Source: Exiguobacterium aurantiacum
GTDB lineage: Bacteria; Bacillota; Bacilli; Exiguobacteriales; Exiguobacteriaceae
Length of the DNA: 64,000 nt
Reading direction: 5' to 3'
Assembly: GCF_001766415.1 (NCBI RefSeq)
Contig: NZ_MKXO01000001.1
Location: 248,001 to 312,000, forward strand
The translations under genes and the position numbers were made by a program. This document shows, in pieces, positions 38,298-47,358 of the stretch (position 1 is its first letter; each line of letters starts with the position of its first letter). The notes under the pieces were generated by a model. That model was given only the letters and a program-made list of their open reading frames with translations, did not search any database and was not told the origin of the DNA.

Positions 38298-41200
38298 GAC
38301 CTGAACGATTGACGATCACCGCATTCGGTCCTTACGCCGAGACGGAACAGATCGACTTCACACAGCTTGAAGGGCGCTCGATGTTCGTCATCAGTGGACG
38401 AACCGGCGCCGGCAAGACGACGATTTTTGACGCGATGACGTTCGCCTTGTATGGACGGGCAAGCGGTGCCCTTCGGAACGCCAGTGATTTTAGAAGCCAA
38501 TACGCCGACCCGGAACGAAAGACGGAGATCGATTTCTCGTTCACGATTCGCGAGGAGCGGTACCGGATCGTCCGCCAGCCCCAACAACCGCACCCGAAAA
38601 ATAAGACACCGATCCCGCATGAGGCCGTCCTCTATGAATGGACGGACAGCTGGAAACCGCTGGCGACGAAAGTCGGGGACGTCGAGCAGCAGATCGAATC
38701 GTTGCTGCAACTTGATTATGAGCAGTTCAGCCAAATCCTGCTGCTCCCGCAAAACCAGTTCCGCCAACTACTCGACTCGGACTCGATGAAGAAACAACAG
38801 ATCCTCCAGTCGATCTTTAAGACCGAGGCGTATCGAGCGTTTCAAGAGAATTGGGTCGAGCGGTATGGCAAGTATCGGAAACAAGTCGAGTGGGCGACCG
38901 AGACGACACGCTTGAAGCTGCTCGAACTTGAAGACGATGACATCGAAACCGTCGCCGAGCGTAACTTGCCGGAGATTCAGGACTGGCTCGAGGCTAGAGA
39001 AGAGCGCCTGCTGACGGCGACCGAGTCGTTACGAGGCGAACGGGATATACAATCGAAACGGGTCGATGCGATACGGAGCGAACTCGAACAGGCGAACGCG
39101 CTCGTCCGTTTGTTCGTCGAACGTGACGAGCAGGCACGCGCCCTTGAACGCTACAAATCGGGTGAAGCCGACCGGGTGGAGCGCCGCCGATTGATTGAAC
39201 GGTTGGAGGCGTCAAGCCGTGTCCGGCCGTTATACGATCGCTACTTGGCGAATCGACAAGATATCGAACGGCTAAATCATGATATCGACGGTGTTCAAAC
39301 ACGGTTGACACAATACGCGAGTAAACTAGACGAGCTCCACGCCAAGACGGAGAGCATCGCGTCTTCGAAGCAAGAAGTCGAGACGATCACCGCCCGTCTG
39401 AAAGCCATCGATGACATGCTTCCGTTCGTGGACGAATGGCAGACCGCCGTGACAGAGCGAGACGAGTTGAAACGCTTGACCGACCAACTCGCCGTCTTCA
39501 AGGACGATTCTCGTTTAACCGAACTGAGACGGCAGGAAGAGATGTTGTCAGCAGAGCTCGCACAGGAAACGACACCGAACCGTCTCGTCGAAGCTGAACG
39601 GAAGTATGACCGGCTCACGGCACACGCGCAACTCGAGGCAAGATTTCAAGCTGTAACGGAGCGGCTCGCATCGTGCGAGCGCAACGGCAAGGAAGCACAA
39701 CGGCGTCACAAGGCCCAGTCGGATATCGTCGAGCAATTCATGCATGAAGAGCAGGCGTTATGGGCACAGAAGCTCAGTGCGACGCTCGTCGACGGTGAGC
39801 CTTGTCCCGTATGTGGATCGCGGACCCATGGGACGGTCGCGTCGCACGAGGTGACGAGTGACCAAGGCGAGCTCGTCGCCGCGACGGAGGCGCTGAAACA
39901 ATATGAGGCGGCCTTGCACGAGGCGAGAGCGGACTACCGGGCGTTGAAGCAACAGGCCGAAGAAGTCCGAGGCGAACTCGAATCGTCACGACAGGCACTC
40001 GACTTGTCCGGGTCGGTTCAGGAGGCGACCGCTCTGCAAGAGCGACTCATCCGTTCGCTTCGAGATGAAGAGCGGGCGCGTGCTCAAGCGGAACGCACGT
40101 ACCGCACGGTCATGACAGAACTAAAACGATTAGAGAAAGAGAAACGCGAACTGACGGAGCGACGGCAGCAATTGCTCGAGCGGTTGCAAGCCGTCCAAGA
40201 ACGGCTGCAAGCGATGCGGCAACCGGACGCGGCCTCGCTGCAACAACTGCAAGCCGAACGTGACGCGCAATCGACGCGGCTCGAACGACTGCAGCAAGTT
40301 ATCGCGCAGTATGAACACGAACTCGAGGACGTGACACGCTTGAAGTGGACCGAAGCAGAACGTTTGCGGCTTCTGAACGAACGGCTCGACCTCGAGCAGA
40401 AACGTTTTGACCAGACCGAGACCGAGCTCGAGGAGTCGCTAGCGAATAATGAATTGAGCCGTGACGTCTTTTTGACACACGTCGAACAGATCGACACGTT
40501 GTCGTCGCTGCAAGAACAACTCGCGGAAGAACAGGCAGACGGGATCCGCCTCGAACATGGCTTCAACGCATTGACCGACAAGATCGGTGATGCGGTCAAA
40601 CCGGATCTCGTTCTGTTAAACGACCGACTGACGACAGCGCAGGCAAGTCTCGACGCATTGGCGGAACAACTCGTCACTGCGGACAGCCAATTGAAGCGCC
40701 ATCGCCATGTCATTTCGGAATGGGACCGGCTTCGAGACCAGACCGCAGACGAGCAACGTAATCTCGAGACGGTCAAACTGATCGCCGACACGGGTCGTGG
40801 TTTGAACCCACAGAAACTGACGTTCGAGACGTATGTGCAGACCGCGTTCTTCGATCAGATTTTACATGCGGCCAACATTCATCTTGATCTGATGACGAGT
40901 GGGCAGTTCCAACTCGAGCGAAAAGTCGAGACGGCGAAAGGGAACGCAAAATCTGGACTCGAACTATTGGTCTTTGACGCCTATACGGGACAATCCCGGC
41001 GCGTCCAAAACTTGTCGGGCGGGGAAGGGTTCAAAGCCTCGCTCGCCCTCGCGCTCGGGTTGGCCGAGGTCGTCCAGCAACTGAGCGGTGGTGTCAGCCT
41101 CGAGACGATGCTCATCGACGAAGGCTTCGGGACGCTCGACGCCGAATCGCTCGACCAGGCGATCGAGTTGCTCATGTCGCTCCAATCGAGCGGACGGCTC

Positions 41201-41305
41201 GTCGGTGTCATCAGCCACGTCCAAGAGTTGAAAGACCGCGTCGATGCGCGGATCGAAGTGAAAAAATCAAGAAGCGGGTCGACGATCCAGCTCGTTGTGG
41301 AGTGA
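38294..41305 (+). CDS. sbcC: Nuclease SbcCD subunit C (SbcC/Rad50)
   Basis: A 1003-residue SMC-like ATPase. The N-terminal Walker A is GRTGAGKTTIFDAMTFALYG. Two long coiled coils flank a zinc hook CPVC at about residue 503, the expected midpoint. The C-terminal signature LSGGEGFKASLALALGLAEV and Walker B MLIDEGFGTLD complete the head. A single gene copy paired with sbcD. Its stop region contains the ribosome site of the following acetyltransferase gene. Confidence 0.97.
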   Translation: MRPERLTITAFGPYAETEQIDFTQLEGRSMFVISGRTGAGKTTIFDAMTFALYGRASGALRNASDFRSQYADPERKTEIDFSFTIREERYRIVRQPQQPHPKNKTPIPHEAVLYEWTDSWKPLATKVGDVEQQIESLLQLDYEQFSQILLLPQNQFRQLLDSDSMKKQQILQSIFKTEAYRAFQENWVERYGKYRKQVEWATETTRLKLLELEDDDIETVAERNLPEIQDWLEAREERLLTATESLRGERDIQSKRVDAIRSELEQANALVRLFVERDEQARALERYKSGEADRVERRRLIERLEASSRVRPLYDRYLANRQDIERLNHDIDGVQTRLTQYASKLDELHAKTESIASSKQEVETITARLKAIDDMLPFVDEWQTAVTERDELKRLTDQLAVFKDDSRLTELRRQEEMLSAELAQETTPNRLVEAERKYDRLTAHAQLEARFQAVTERLASCERNGKEAQRRHKAQSDIVEQFMHEEQALWAQKLSATLVDGEPCPVCGSRTHGTVASHEVTSDQGELVAATEALKQYEAALHEARADYRALKQQAEEVRGELESSRQALDLSGSVQEATALQERLIRSLRDEERARAQAERTYRTVMTELKRLEKEKRELTERRQQLLERLQAVQERLQAMRQPDAASLQQLQAERDAQSTRLERLQQVIAQYEHELEDVTRLKWTEAERLRLLNERLDLEQKRFDQTETELEESLANNELSRDVFLTHVEQIDTLSSLQEQLAEEQADGIRLEHGFNALTDKIGDAVKPDLVLLNDRLTTAQASLDALAEQLVTADSQLKRHRHVISEWDRLRDQTADEQRNLETVKLIADTGRGLNPQKLTFETYVQTAFFDQILHAANIHLDLMTSGQFQLERKVETAKGNAKSGLELLVFDAYTGQSRRVQNLSGGEGFKASLALALGLAEVVQQLSGGVSLETMLIDEGFGTLDAESLDQAIELLMSLQSSGRLVGVISHVQELKDRVDARIEVKKSRSGSTIQLVVE

Positions 41306-41310
41306 AACCG

Positions 41311-42093
41311 ATGAAACATATGGTAACAAGTTCAAGTTTGGCTGACCAGTTGCGTGCAGTGGGCATTCAGACAGGAGATTCCTTATTCGTCCATAGTGCA
41401 TTATCCAAGCTCGGATGGGTTTGCGGAGGACCGGAGGCGGTGATCGAAGCGTTACAAGACGTCGTCGGGCCGACCGGGCTCATCATGATGGCGACTCAAA
41501 GTGGGGACAACTCCGACCCGGCCGAATGGGAGGCGCCGCCCGTCCCAAGCGAGTGGTGGGACGAAATCCGAGCCGAGATGCCTGCTTTTGATCAACGGAA
41601 AACGGCGACTCGCGGCATGGGCCGCGTCCCCGAGCTGTTCCGGACGTATCCGGACGTACACCGGAGCGAGCATCCGATGTGGTCGGTCGCGGCCTGGGGT
41701 CGTGACGCCGAGCAACTGGTCGCGAATCACACGACCGATATCGGATTCGGACCAGGGTCACCGATTGAAAAAATGATCGAACGAGATGCTCGTATCCTCC
41801 ATCTCGGGTCGCCGCTCGATGCGACGACGTTATGGCATTATGCCGAATATGGGATCGACGGACCGGTGAAGCAGTTCGGTTGCGCCTTATACGAGAATGG
41901 CGAGCGGGTGTGGAAGACGTTCGAACATACGGACGTCAACAGCGACCCGTTCGGTGCCATCGGGGAGAACATCGTCAAGCGGGCGGACGTCAAGACGTTC
42001 GTGATCCATGAAGCAACGTGTTACTTGATCCCGGCGTCGACATGGGAGCCGGTGCAACACGCCTTGATCGCGTTACGGAGCTGGCTCCGATGA
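41311..42093 (+). CDS. Aminoglycoside N3-acetyltransferase-family protein (YokD-like)
   Basis: A 260-residue protein of the AAC(3)/FrbF fold, distinct from GNAT enzymes. Motifs are DSLFVHSALSKLGWVCGG at the N-terminus, GLIMMATQSGDNSDPAEWE, HPMWSVAAWG with the catalytic His, FGPGSPIEKM and ILHLGSPLDATTLWHYAEY. Some members inactivate aminoglycosides; chromosomal Bacillales members like YokD often have no measured drug activity, so resistance is not implied. ATG 41311 has GGAG at 41299-41302; a GTG at 41302 overlapping the sbcC stop is the alternative. Located 5 bases after sbcC, it is probably co-transcribed. Confidence 0.9.
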   Translation: MKHMVTSSSLADQLRAVGIQTGDSLFVHSALSKLGWVCGGPEAVIEALQDVVGPTGLIMMATQSGDNSDPAEWEAPPVPSEWWDEIRAEMPAFDQRKTATRGMGRVPELFRTYPDVHRSEHPMWSVAAWGRDAEQLVANHTTDIGFGPGSPIEKMIERDARILHLGSPLDATTLWHYAEYGIDGPVKQFGCALYENGERVWKTFEHTDVNSDPFGAIGENIVKRADVKTFVIHEATCYLIPASTWEPVQHALIALRSWLR

Positions 42094-42134
42094 AACGATC
42101 GGGCAATATTTTGAAGATGAAGGAGAGTCGGGCG

Positions 42135-43022
42135 ATGAGTCGATGGGGAAAATATATAGGAATTGCGGTAAGTGTCGTTGTGATCGTCGCCATGTTGGCC
42201 GTCGTCGGCATCTCGGCCCATATCGGCGACCAATTGACGTCGCCGTTGCGGGAGACGTTGACGTTCACGCCAAAGGCGCTCGGCATCAAATATGAGAACG
42301 TGACGATCCAGGCAGAGGACGACAGCGACCTGTACGGTTGGTGGATCCCTCATCCGACGCCACGGGCGACGATCGTCTTCGCCCACGGTTATGGGAAAAA
42401 CCGCGAGCAGTCCGACTTGCCGCTGAAAGAACTCATCCCTGAGTTCCATGAGCAAGGCTACCAGTTTTTGACGTTTGATTTTCGTGGCTCGGGCATCTCG
42501 GAAGGAGATCGCGTGACGGTCGGGGCGAAAGAACAGACGGACCTGATGGCGGCCATCGATTTTGCGAATGAGCGAACGGATGGACCGATCGTCCTATACG
42601 GCGTATCGATGGGAGCGGCGACGGCACTCGCGACAGCCGATGAGACGGCCGTCGCGGCCGTCATCGCCGACAGTCCGTTTAGCGATCTTCGCGGTTATCT
42701 CGAGACGAATCTGCCGATATGGAGCGATTTGCCGAACTTCCCGTTCACACCGGTCATCATGACCGTGACGCCGTGGTTCACTGGCCTTGACGCGGATATC
42801 GTGAAGCCGATTGACGATGTCGCTCAAATTGAGGCCCCGATCCTGCTCATTCACGGGAAAGGCGACGACGCCATCCCAGTGTCTGAAAGTGAGCAGTTGG
42901 TGGAGAAAAATGACGGGATCGAGCTCTGGGTGACCGACAATGACGGACACGTGGCGTCACACGAATCATTCCAGACGGAGTACCGTCAAAAACTGTTCGA
43001 CTTTTTAGAGCGGGTACTGTAA
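42135..43022 (+). CDS. Membrane-anchored alpha/beta hydrolase (YqkD-like)
   Basis: A 295-residue protein with an N-terminal membrane helix (IGIAVSVVVIVAMLAVVGI) and an extracytoplasmic alpha/beta-hydrolase domain. Visible are the oxyanion strand IVFAHGYGKNREQS, the nucleophile elbow YGVSMGAATA, the acid region LLIHGKGDDAIPVSES and the final His in DNDGHVASHE. The substrate is unknown. AAGGAGAG 8 bases upstream supports ATG 42135; ATG 42090 and 42117 are alternatives. Last gene of the sbcDC transcript, before a hairpin. Confidence 0.88.
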   Translation: MSRWGKYIGIAVSVVVIVAMLAVVGISAHIGDQLTSPLRETLTFTPKALGIKYENVTIQAEDDSDLYGWWIPHPTPRATIVFAHGYGKNREQSDLPLKELIPEFHEQGYQFLTFDFRGSGISEGDRVTVGAKEQTDLMAAIDFANERTDGPIVLYGVSMGAATALATADETAVAAVIADSPFSDLRGYLETNLPIWSDLPNFPFTPVIMTVTPWFTGLDADIVKPIDDVAQIEAPILLIHGKGDDAIPVSESEQLVEKNDGIELWVTDNDGHVASHESFQTEYRQKLFDFLERVL

Positions 43023-43024
43023 TC

Positions 43025-43056
43025 AAAAGAGTCCAGCGAAACCTGGACTCTTGTCG
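43025..43056 (+). terminator. Probable terminator of the sbcDC operon
   Basis: AAGAGTCCAG and CTGGACTCTT around six bases; the T tail is short (TTG). Confidence 0.65.
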
Positions 43057-43113
43057 TAAGAACGGTCATTGGCGCGGCGTCGATAGGTAAAGTGAAACCG
43101 ATTGGAGTGGCAT

Positions 43114-43524
43114 ATGGCGAAGATTCAACATGAGGACGTAACGATTGAACTGTTCCCAAGAAAGTATTCAGAAAAAGGGGAAGACGTGTTCATCGCTTCC
43201 TTGTTCACGATCGAGGTAGAACAGCTATTCATCTTCAAGTTTTATGGCTCGTTGCTCCTCAAATCGGAGTTCCAAGATCTTTTGTTTCATATGAGGAAAT
43301 TGTTAGATGGCACCTCGGACAAGTGTTTACTCGATCCGATTGAACCGTATTTCGTATTGAGGATTGAACGTAAAGCGGACGACTTGTATAAATGGACGTT
43401 CTGGGCCAGGATTGGACCGAAGCGGGTGGATGCATTCTTCTTCCCGAAAGAGGAGATGGAACAGTTCTATAGACAGTTGGAGCAAGAGATGACTGAAATA
43501 TTGCCTCCGCCGTTTTTGCCATAA
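43114..43524 (+). CDS. Uncharacterised 136-aa protein, immunity-protein-like features
   Basis: No family was recognised with certainty. The protein is soluble and compact, with alternating strands and one helix: FKFYGSLLLKSEFQDLLFHM then KLLDGTSDKCLLDPIEPYFVLRIER, followed by an aromatic strand YKWTFWARIG. The layout of a helix, L.G turn, then an E-P-L strand and a G-rich hairpin recalls WapI-like immunity proteins of polymorphic toxin systems, but this is a resemblance only. TTGGAGTGG supports ATG 43114. It begins a short stretch (43.1-44.1 kb) with codon choice more AT-rich than the neighbours. Confidence 0.7.
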   Translation: MAKIQHEDVTIELFPRKYSEKGEDVFIASLFTIEVEQLFIFKFYGSLLLKSEFQDLLFHMRKLLDGTSDKCLLDPIEPYFVLRIERKADDLYKWTFWARIGPKRVDAFFFPKEEMEQFYRQLEQEMTEILPPPFLP

Positions 43525-43665
43525 GTGAATCATAAAGCGATTTATGCTTTTGACTGGGATGAGACTGAAGCAGATGAGAATGGAACTTATTTCAGACTAA
43601 TGCATGCTGTCGATGACCTCCAATACGTTAAGCGACGGGCTGAGGCACGTGAACGGTATTGTTAA
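43525..43665 (+). CDS. Possible 46-aa protein or gene remnant
   Basis: A GTG at 43525 directly after the preceding stop codon opens 46 codons ending TAA at 43663-43665. The product starts VNHKAIYAFDWDETEADENG and is strongly charged. There is no convincing ribosome site, but the frame reads like real protein and could be a translationally coupled small gene or the surviving end of a decayed one. Confidence 0.35.
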   Translation: MNHKAIYAFDWDETEADENGTYFRLMHAVDDLQYVKRRAEARERYC

Positions 43666-43749
43666 GAAAAGTGATTGCTGAAGCATGATGGACGATATGA
43701 GAGGAATACGCGCTTCGATATTCGAGGTGTAAGAGGGGAAGATGTACAG

Positions 43750-44106
43750 ATGAGTGAAAAGACTGAACTATTCGTGAAGGCTGTGTATGAGACTGTCGTG
43801 CAGGAAGGTCTTCACATGTATAAGGAAATGTACGAAGAAGAACTATCTTCTTCAGATGATGATTTATACAGTCAAGCGATTCACATGTATCAACAGATGA
43901 ATGCAGAGCAACAACGGTTGATGATGCATATGATTGAAGTCGTGATGGTGGACACGGTCTCACACATCTTCGGATTGATTGACGGTAGCTCGGGATTGAA
44001 TGGATCAGACATTGAAGCGACATTGTTGCTCGATGATGTCGATACGGAAGGATATCTTCAGGACTTGTATATTGGTTACTTACAGGATGAAGACTTGTAT
44101 CCGTAA
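43750..44106 (+). CDS. Uncharacterised acidic 118-aa helical protein
   Basis: A small acidic protein beginning MSEKTELFVKAVYETVVQEG. It is nearly all helical with several methionines, followed by MVDTVSHIFGLIDGSSGLNG and a C-terminal YLQDLYIGYLQDEDLYP. The VDTVSHIFGLIDG segment and the following L-x-G-YLQD ending recall single-domain immunity-like proteins found near toxin genes in Bacilli, but no family was identified. AGAGGGGAAG stands before ATG 43750 at normal distance. No toxin gene is adjacent. It is closed by its own terminator. Confidence 0.7.
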   Translation: MSEKTELFVKAVYETVVQEGLHMYKEMYEEELSSSDDDLYSQAIHMYQQMNAEQQRLMMHMIEVVMVDTVSHIFGLIDGSSGLNGSDIEATLLLDDVDTEGYLQDLYIGYLQDEDLYP

Positions 44107-44126
44107 TCGATTCAAAGTTAATTCTA

Positions 44127-44152
44127 GGGGCGCATGAAGCGCTCCTTTTTTG
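44127..44152 (+). terminator. Terminator after the 118-aa gene
   Basis: GGGGCGC and GCGCTCC (one G-T pair) around five bases with TTTTTT following. Confidence 0.8.
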
Positions 44153-44192
44153 ATATGATTAGTTATGAAAAGGAAAGAAGGAAGGGACTACC

Positions 44193-45044
44193 ATGGATGT
44201 AATGGCATTACTATCGTTTCTACTGCTCGGTACGCTCATCGGGATTTTGAGCGGATTCTTCGGCATCGGGGGCGGTATCTTACTCACGCCGCTCCTACTC
44301 GTCTTCGGGTACGAGGCGAGTGCGGCCATCGCGCTCAGCTTGATGCTGACGCTCGGGTCGACGACGGCCGGTACGATCTCACATATCAAACTGAAGAACG
44401 TCAATCCAAAACACGCCCTCTTGATCGGGGCGTTCGGGGTCGTCGGGACGTGGGTGGCGACGCCGCTCGTCTTTTACCTAGAGACGCTCGACGGGGCGAA
44501 GCCCGTCATCTCGCTCGCCTACATCGCGCTACTCACGTACTTCGCCATCTCGTTTTTCCGTTCGAAGCAACATGAGGAGGGAAGTATCGGATCGGAATCG
44601 GTGCCACGACTCGGTTTTATCGGTCTGTTCGGCGGATTCATCTCGTCACTCATGGGCGTCAGCGGCGGGTTCGTATTGACCCCGCTCCAAGTCAAGCTGC
44701 TCAACACCGAGATGAAACGGGCCGTCGGGACGAGTATCGCCGCGGCGTTCCTCATCGTCGTCTCGGGCGTGATCAATTACGCGGTCGCCGGTGCCGATAC
44801 GAACTATTGGCACGGTTTGGCGCTTATTGCCGGTGCGATGATCGGTTCGCCGATCGGGGCGAAGCAGTTACAACGGTTCAGTTCGCAGCTCGTCAAGAAA
44901 GCGCTCGGCGGATTTTACGTCGCCGTCGCCATCAGCGTCGCCCTTAACTTGCTCGGCTTCAATGACATCTCGCTCGGACTGCTCGTCGTCCTGGCGCTTT
45001 CGTTCATCGTCGCACTGTTCATTCGGCCGCGACGAAAGAAATGA
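44193..45044 (+). CDS. TauE/SafE-family anion exporter
   Basis: A 283-residue membrane protein with about eight helices arranged as two related halves. Family motifs are GILSGFFGIGGGILLTPLLL in the first half and GGFISSLMGVSGGFVLTPLQV in the second. Members move sulfite, sulfoacetate or other small organosulfur anions. No sulfur gene adjoins, so the substrate is open. Preceded by GAAAGAAGGAAGGG at 44171-44187 and followed by a bidirectional terminator. Confidence 0.92.
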   Translation: MDVMALLSFLLLGTLIGILSGFFGIGGGILLTPLLLVFGYEASAAIALSLMLTLGSTTAGTISHIKLKNVNPKHALLIGAFGVVGTWVATPLVFYLETLDGAKPVISLAYIALLTYFAISFFRSKQHEEGSIGSESVPRLGFIGLFGGFISSLMGVSGGFVLTPLQVKLLNTEMKRAVGTSIAAAFLIVVSGVINYAVAGADTNYWHGLALIAGAMIGSPIGAKQLQRFSSQLVKKALGGFYVAVAISVALNLLGFNDISLGLLVVLALSFIVALFIRPRRKK

Positions 45045-45047
45045 CAA

Positions 45048-45076
45048 CAAAACCCCGTCCGTGGACGGGGTTTTAG
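45048..45076. terminator. Bidirectional terminator
   Basis: AACCCCGTCC and GGACGGGGTT with a two-base centre, flanked by AA and TT on both sides, between convergent genes. Confidence 0.85.
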
Positions 45077-45267
45077 CGTCTAGAAATATGATCAATGTTC
45101 TCTTGGATTTCGCCGACTTTGCTCTTTGCTTCACGGAGTCGTCGTTCGAACGCCTCTGTGTCGCGTTTCTCATTACGCGATTCATCTTTGCCGCGCTTTG
45201 GTCCTTTTGTGGAGCGATGGAGATGGGTCGCTTTCATCAAGCGTTTTTTAAACGTTGAATCGCTCAT
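45073..45267 (-). CDS. Small basic hypothetical protein (64 aa)
   Basis: A 64-residue, strongly charged protein (MSDSTFKKRLMKATHLHR at the start), rich in Lys, Arg and Glu and probably helical in its second half (DTEAFERRLREAKSKVGEIQ). GGGGGG about 8 bases before ATG 45267 supports translation, and an upstream ATG at 45342 is discounted. No family recognised. It lies downstream of bioY on the same strand but has its own ribosome site. Confidence 0.6.
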   Translation of the reverse strand: MSDSTFKKRLMKATHLHRSTKGPKRGKDESRNEKRDTEAFERRLREAKSKVGEIQENIDHISRR

Positions 45268-45331
45268 AAGGACACCCCCCTTCCATACTATATAAGTTCC
45301 ACATAAGGAAGAAGGCGAAACGTTTGAACAC

Positions 45332-45862
45332 TCACGAAGCAAGTAAACGTCGTACTTGCGAATTTGCCGAGACTTTGACGGCGATGGCTGCGGCGAGCAC
45401 CGCTTTAATGACGTCGCCGAAGATGAACGGGATGTTCACTTTAAGCGCATCGATAAACGATAGACCGAACACGGCTTGGAGGCCGAGGCTGCCGACGAGA
45501 TAGACGAAACCGAGACCAATCAACAAGTTGTAGGCAACGAGGGCGGGGAAAGAGCGATATCGCTCCGACAACCACCCGATCAAGTAAGCGGCGATCGGGA
45601 ACGCGATCAAATAACCGACCGTCGGGCCGACGAACGGGGCCAAGCCGCCGGAACCGCTGAGCACCGGGAGACCGATCATTCCGAGAAGTAGATAGACGAC
45701 GACGGCGAGTCCGCCTTTTTTGGCACCGAGAATGGCGCCGATCGTCATGATGCCGAGCATTTGCAGCGTGATCGGGACGGGTCCGATCGGGATGGCGACA
45801 GAACCGATACTAGCCAGCAATGCGGCACCGATGGCCACTTGTGTCAAATCATGAATCTTCAT
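45332..45862 (-). CDS. bioY: Biotin transporter substrate-binding subunit BioY
   Basis: A 176-residue integral membrane S-component with six helices. Motifs are IPIGPVPITLQMLGIM and GGLAPFVGPTVGYLIAFP, both diagnostic of BioY. It binds biotin and works either alone or with a shared energy-coupling (ECF) module; no ECF genes are in this window, so a shared module elsewhere is likely. A BirA operator lies immediately upstream. AGAGGTTTAC precedes the ATG at 45862. Confidence 0.96.
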   Translation of the reverse strand: MKIHDLTQVAIGAALLASIGSVAIPIGPVPITLQMLGIMTIGAILGAKKGGLAVVVYLLLGMIGLPVLSGSGGLAPFVGPTVGYLIAFPIAAYLIGWLSERYRSFPALVAYNLLIGLGFVYLVGSLGLQAVFGLSFIDALKVNIPFIFGDVIKAVLAAAIAVKVSANSQVRRLLAS

Positions 45863-45878
45863 ATGTAAACCTCTTTTC

Positions 45879-45907
45879 TGTTAACGTTGACTGTATATAG
45901 GTTAACA
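45879..45907. promoter_or_regulatory. BirA operator of bioY
   Basis: TGTTAAC (45879-45885) and GTTAACA (45901-45907) are perfect complements separated by 15 bases. This is the arm sequence and spacing of the Firmicutes BirA site. It lies 17 bases upstream of bioY, so biotin-sufficient cells should repress the transporter. Confidence 0.88.
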
Positions 45908-45931
45908 TCTAGTGATTTACGTTGGCAAGCA

Positions 45932-45966
45932 TAAAATGAGCACCTGGTCATGAGTGGCCAGGTGCT
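45932..45966 (-). terminator. Terminator of argGH
   Basis: AGCACCTGG and CCAGGTGCT around ten bases; on the minus strand it is followed by CATTTTAT, a moderate T tail. Confidence 0.75.
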
Positions 45967-45972
45967 TTCGTG

Positions 45973-47358
45973 TCAACTCGTTGGTTGATGAAGTTTTGTG
46001 GCCGCTTCCGTAAGTTGCGTCCGTACCGCATCGAAGCCGGTCCCGCCGTAGCTATTCCGGCGTTTGACAGCCGTGACCGGTGAGAGTGCCTCGTAGACGT
46101 CAGTCCCGATCAAAGTAGAGTGAGTTTGATACGTCTCTAAAGGAAGCTCTGACAAGTAGAGGCGCTGCTCGATACAGTAGCGGACGAGCGTACCCGTCAC
46201 TTCGTGGGCCTCGCGGAACGGCAATCCTTTCGCGGTCAAGTAATCGGCGAGCTCGGTCGCGTTCGAAAAATCGCGCTCGGTCGCTTGTTTCATCGTGTCG
46301 GCGTGGAACGTCATGTCTTGAATCATGCCGGTCATGATGCTCAAACTACCTTGAAGTGTCTTGACCGTGTCGAACATACCTTCTTTGTCTTCTTGCAAGT
46401 CCTTATTGTAAGCGAGCGGCAGACCTTTCATGATCGTGAGTAGACCCATCAGGTTACCGATGACACGACCCGATTTGCCGCGGACGAGCTCGGCCATGTC
46501 CGGGTTTTTCTTTTGCGGCATCATGCTCGAACCGGTCGAGAACACGTCTGAAATCGTGATGAATTTGAATTCTTCGCTGCTCCACAAAATCAGTTCCTCG
46601 CAAAACCGGGACAAGTGCATCATCAGGAGTGATGCGTTCGACAAATATTCTAAAATGAAATCACGGTCGCTGACGGCGTCAAGGCTGTTCGGATAGACCC
46701 GGCTGAAACCGAGCAGCTCGGCCGACCGATGGCGGTCGATCGGGAACGTCGTCCCGGCGAGCGCACCGGCACCGAGTGGACTCATATCAATCCGTTTCAA
46801 ACTGTCACTGAAGCGTTCCTTGTCACGGTCGAGCATCCAAAAATAAGCGAGTAAATGGTGGGCGAGCGAGACCGGTTGTGCCCGTTGCAAGTGCGTGTAG
46901 CCCGGCATGATCGTCTCGACGTTGTTTGCCGCATGGTTATAGAGCGCCGTCTGTAGTGCTTCAATGCCTTCGATCGTCTCACCGACGCGACGCTTCAAAT
47001 ACAGGTGCATGTCGGTCGCGACTTGGTCGTTTCGACTGCGTGCCGTATGCATCTTCCCGGCGACCGGACCGATTTCCTCGCGAAGTAACGACTCGAGGTT
47101 CATGTGGATGTCTTCATGGAACACGCTGAACGACAGCTCGCCGGCTTGTGCTTTCTCAGCGAGGGTGTTCAGACCGCCGATGATCTGTTCGGACTCGTCA
47201 GCGGTTAAAATGTGCTGGTCCCCGAGCATCGTCACATGGGCGATGCTCCCTTCGATATCTTCTAGCACGAGCTGGGCGTCGAAATGGATCGAGGCACCGA
47301 ACTCGTCGACCCATTCGCTCGCTGTCTGCTCGAACCGTCCCCCCCATAGTTTACTCAT
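45973..47358 (-). CDS. argH: Argininosuccinate lyase
   Basis: A 461-residue fumarase/aspartase-superfamily enzyme splitting argininosuccinate to arginine and fumarate, the last step of arginine synthesis. Motifs are KLWGGRFEQ at the N-terminus, [13 protein letters not shown], and the superfamily loop [16 protein letters not shown] that carries the catalytic serine. Its ATG overlaps the argG end by 8 bases. Confidence 0.97.
   Translation of the reverse strand: MSKLWGGRFEQTASEWVDEFGASIHFDAQLVLEDIEGSIAHVTMLGDQHILTADESEQIIGGLNTLAEKAQAGELSFSVFHEDIHMNLESLLREEIGPVAGKMHTARSRNDQVATDMHLYLKRRVGETIEGIEALQTALYNHAANNVETIMPGYTHLQRAQPVSLAHHLLAYFWMLDRDKERFSDSLKRIDMSPLGAGALAGTTFPIDRHRSAELLGFSRVYPNSLDAVSDRDFILEYLSNASLLMMHLSRFCEELILWSSEEFKFITISDVFSTGSSMMPQKKNPDMAELVRGKSGRVIGNLMGLLTIMKGLPLAYNKDLQEDKEGMFDTVKTLQGSLSIMTGMIQDMTFHADTMKQATERDFSNATELADYLTAKGLPFREAHEVTGTLVRYCIEQRLYLSELPLETYQTHSTLIGTDVYEALSPVTAVKRRNSYGGTGFDAVRTQLTEAATKLHQPTS

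Noticed and set aside
41311-42093. Acquired aminoglycoside-resistance gene
   Set aside because: Gene sits in a core operon without mobile-element signals and resembles chromosomal YokD-type proteins; resistance cannot be claimed.
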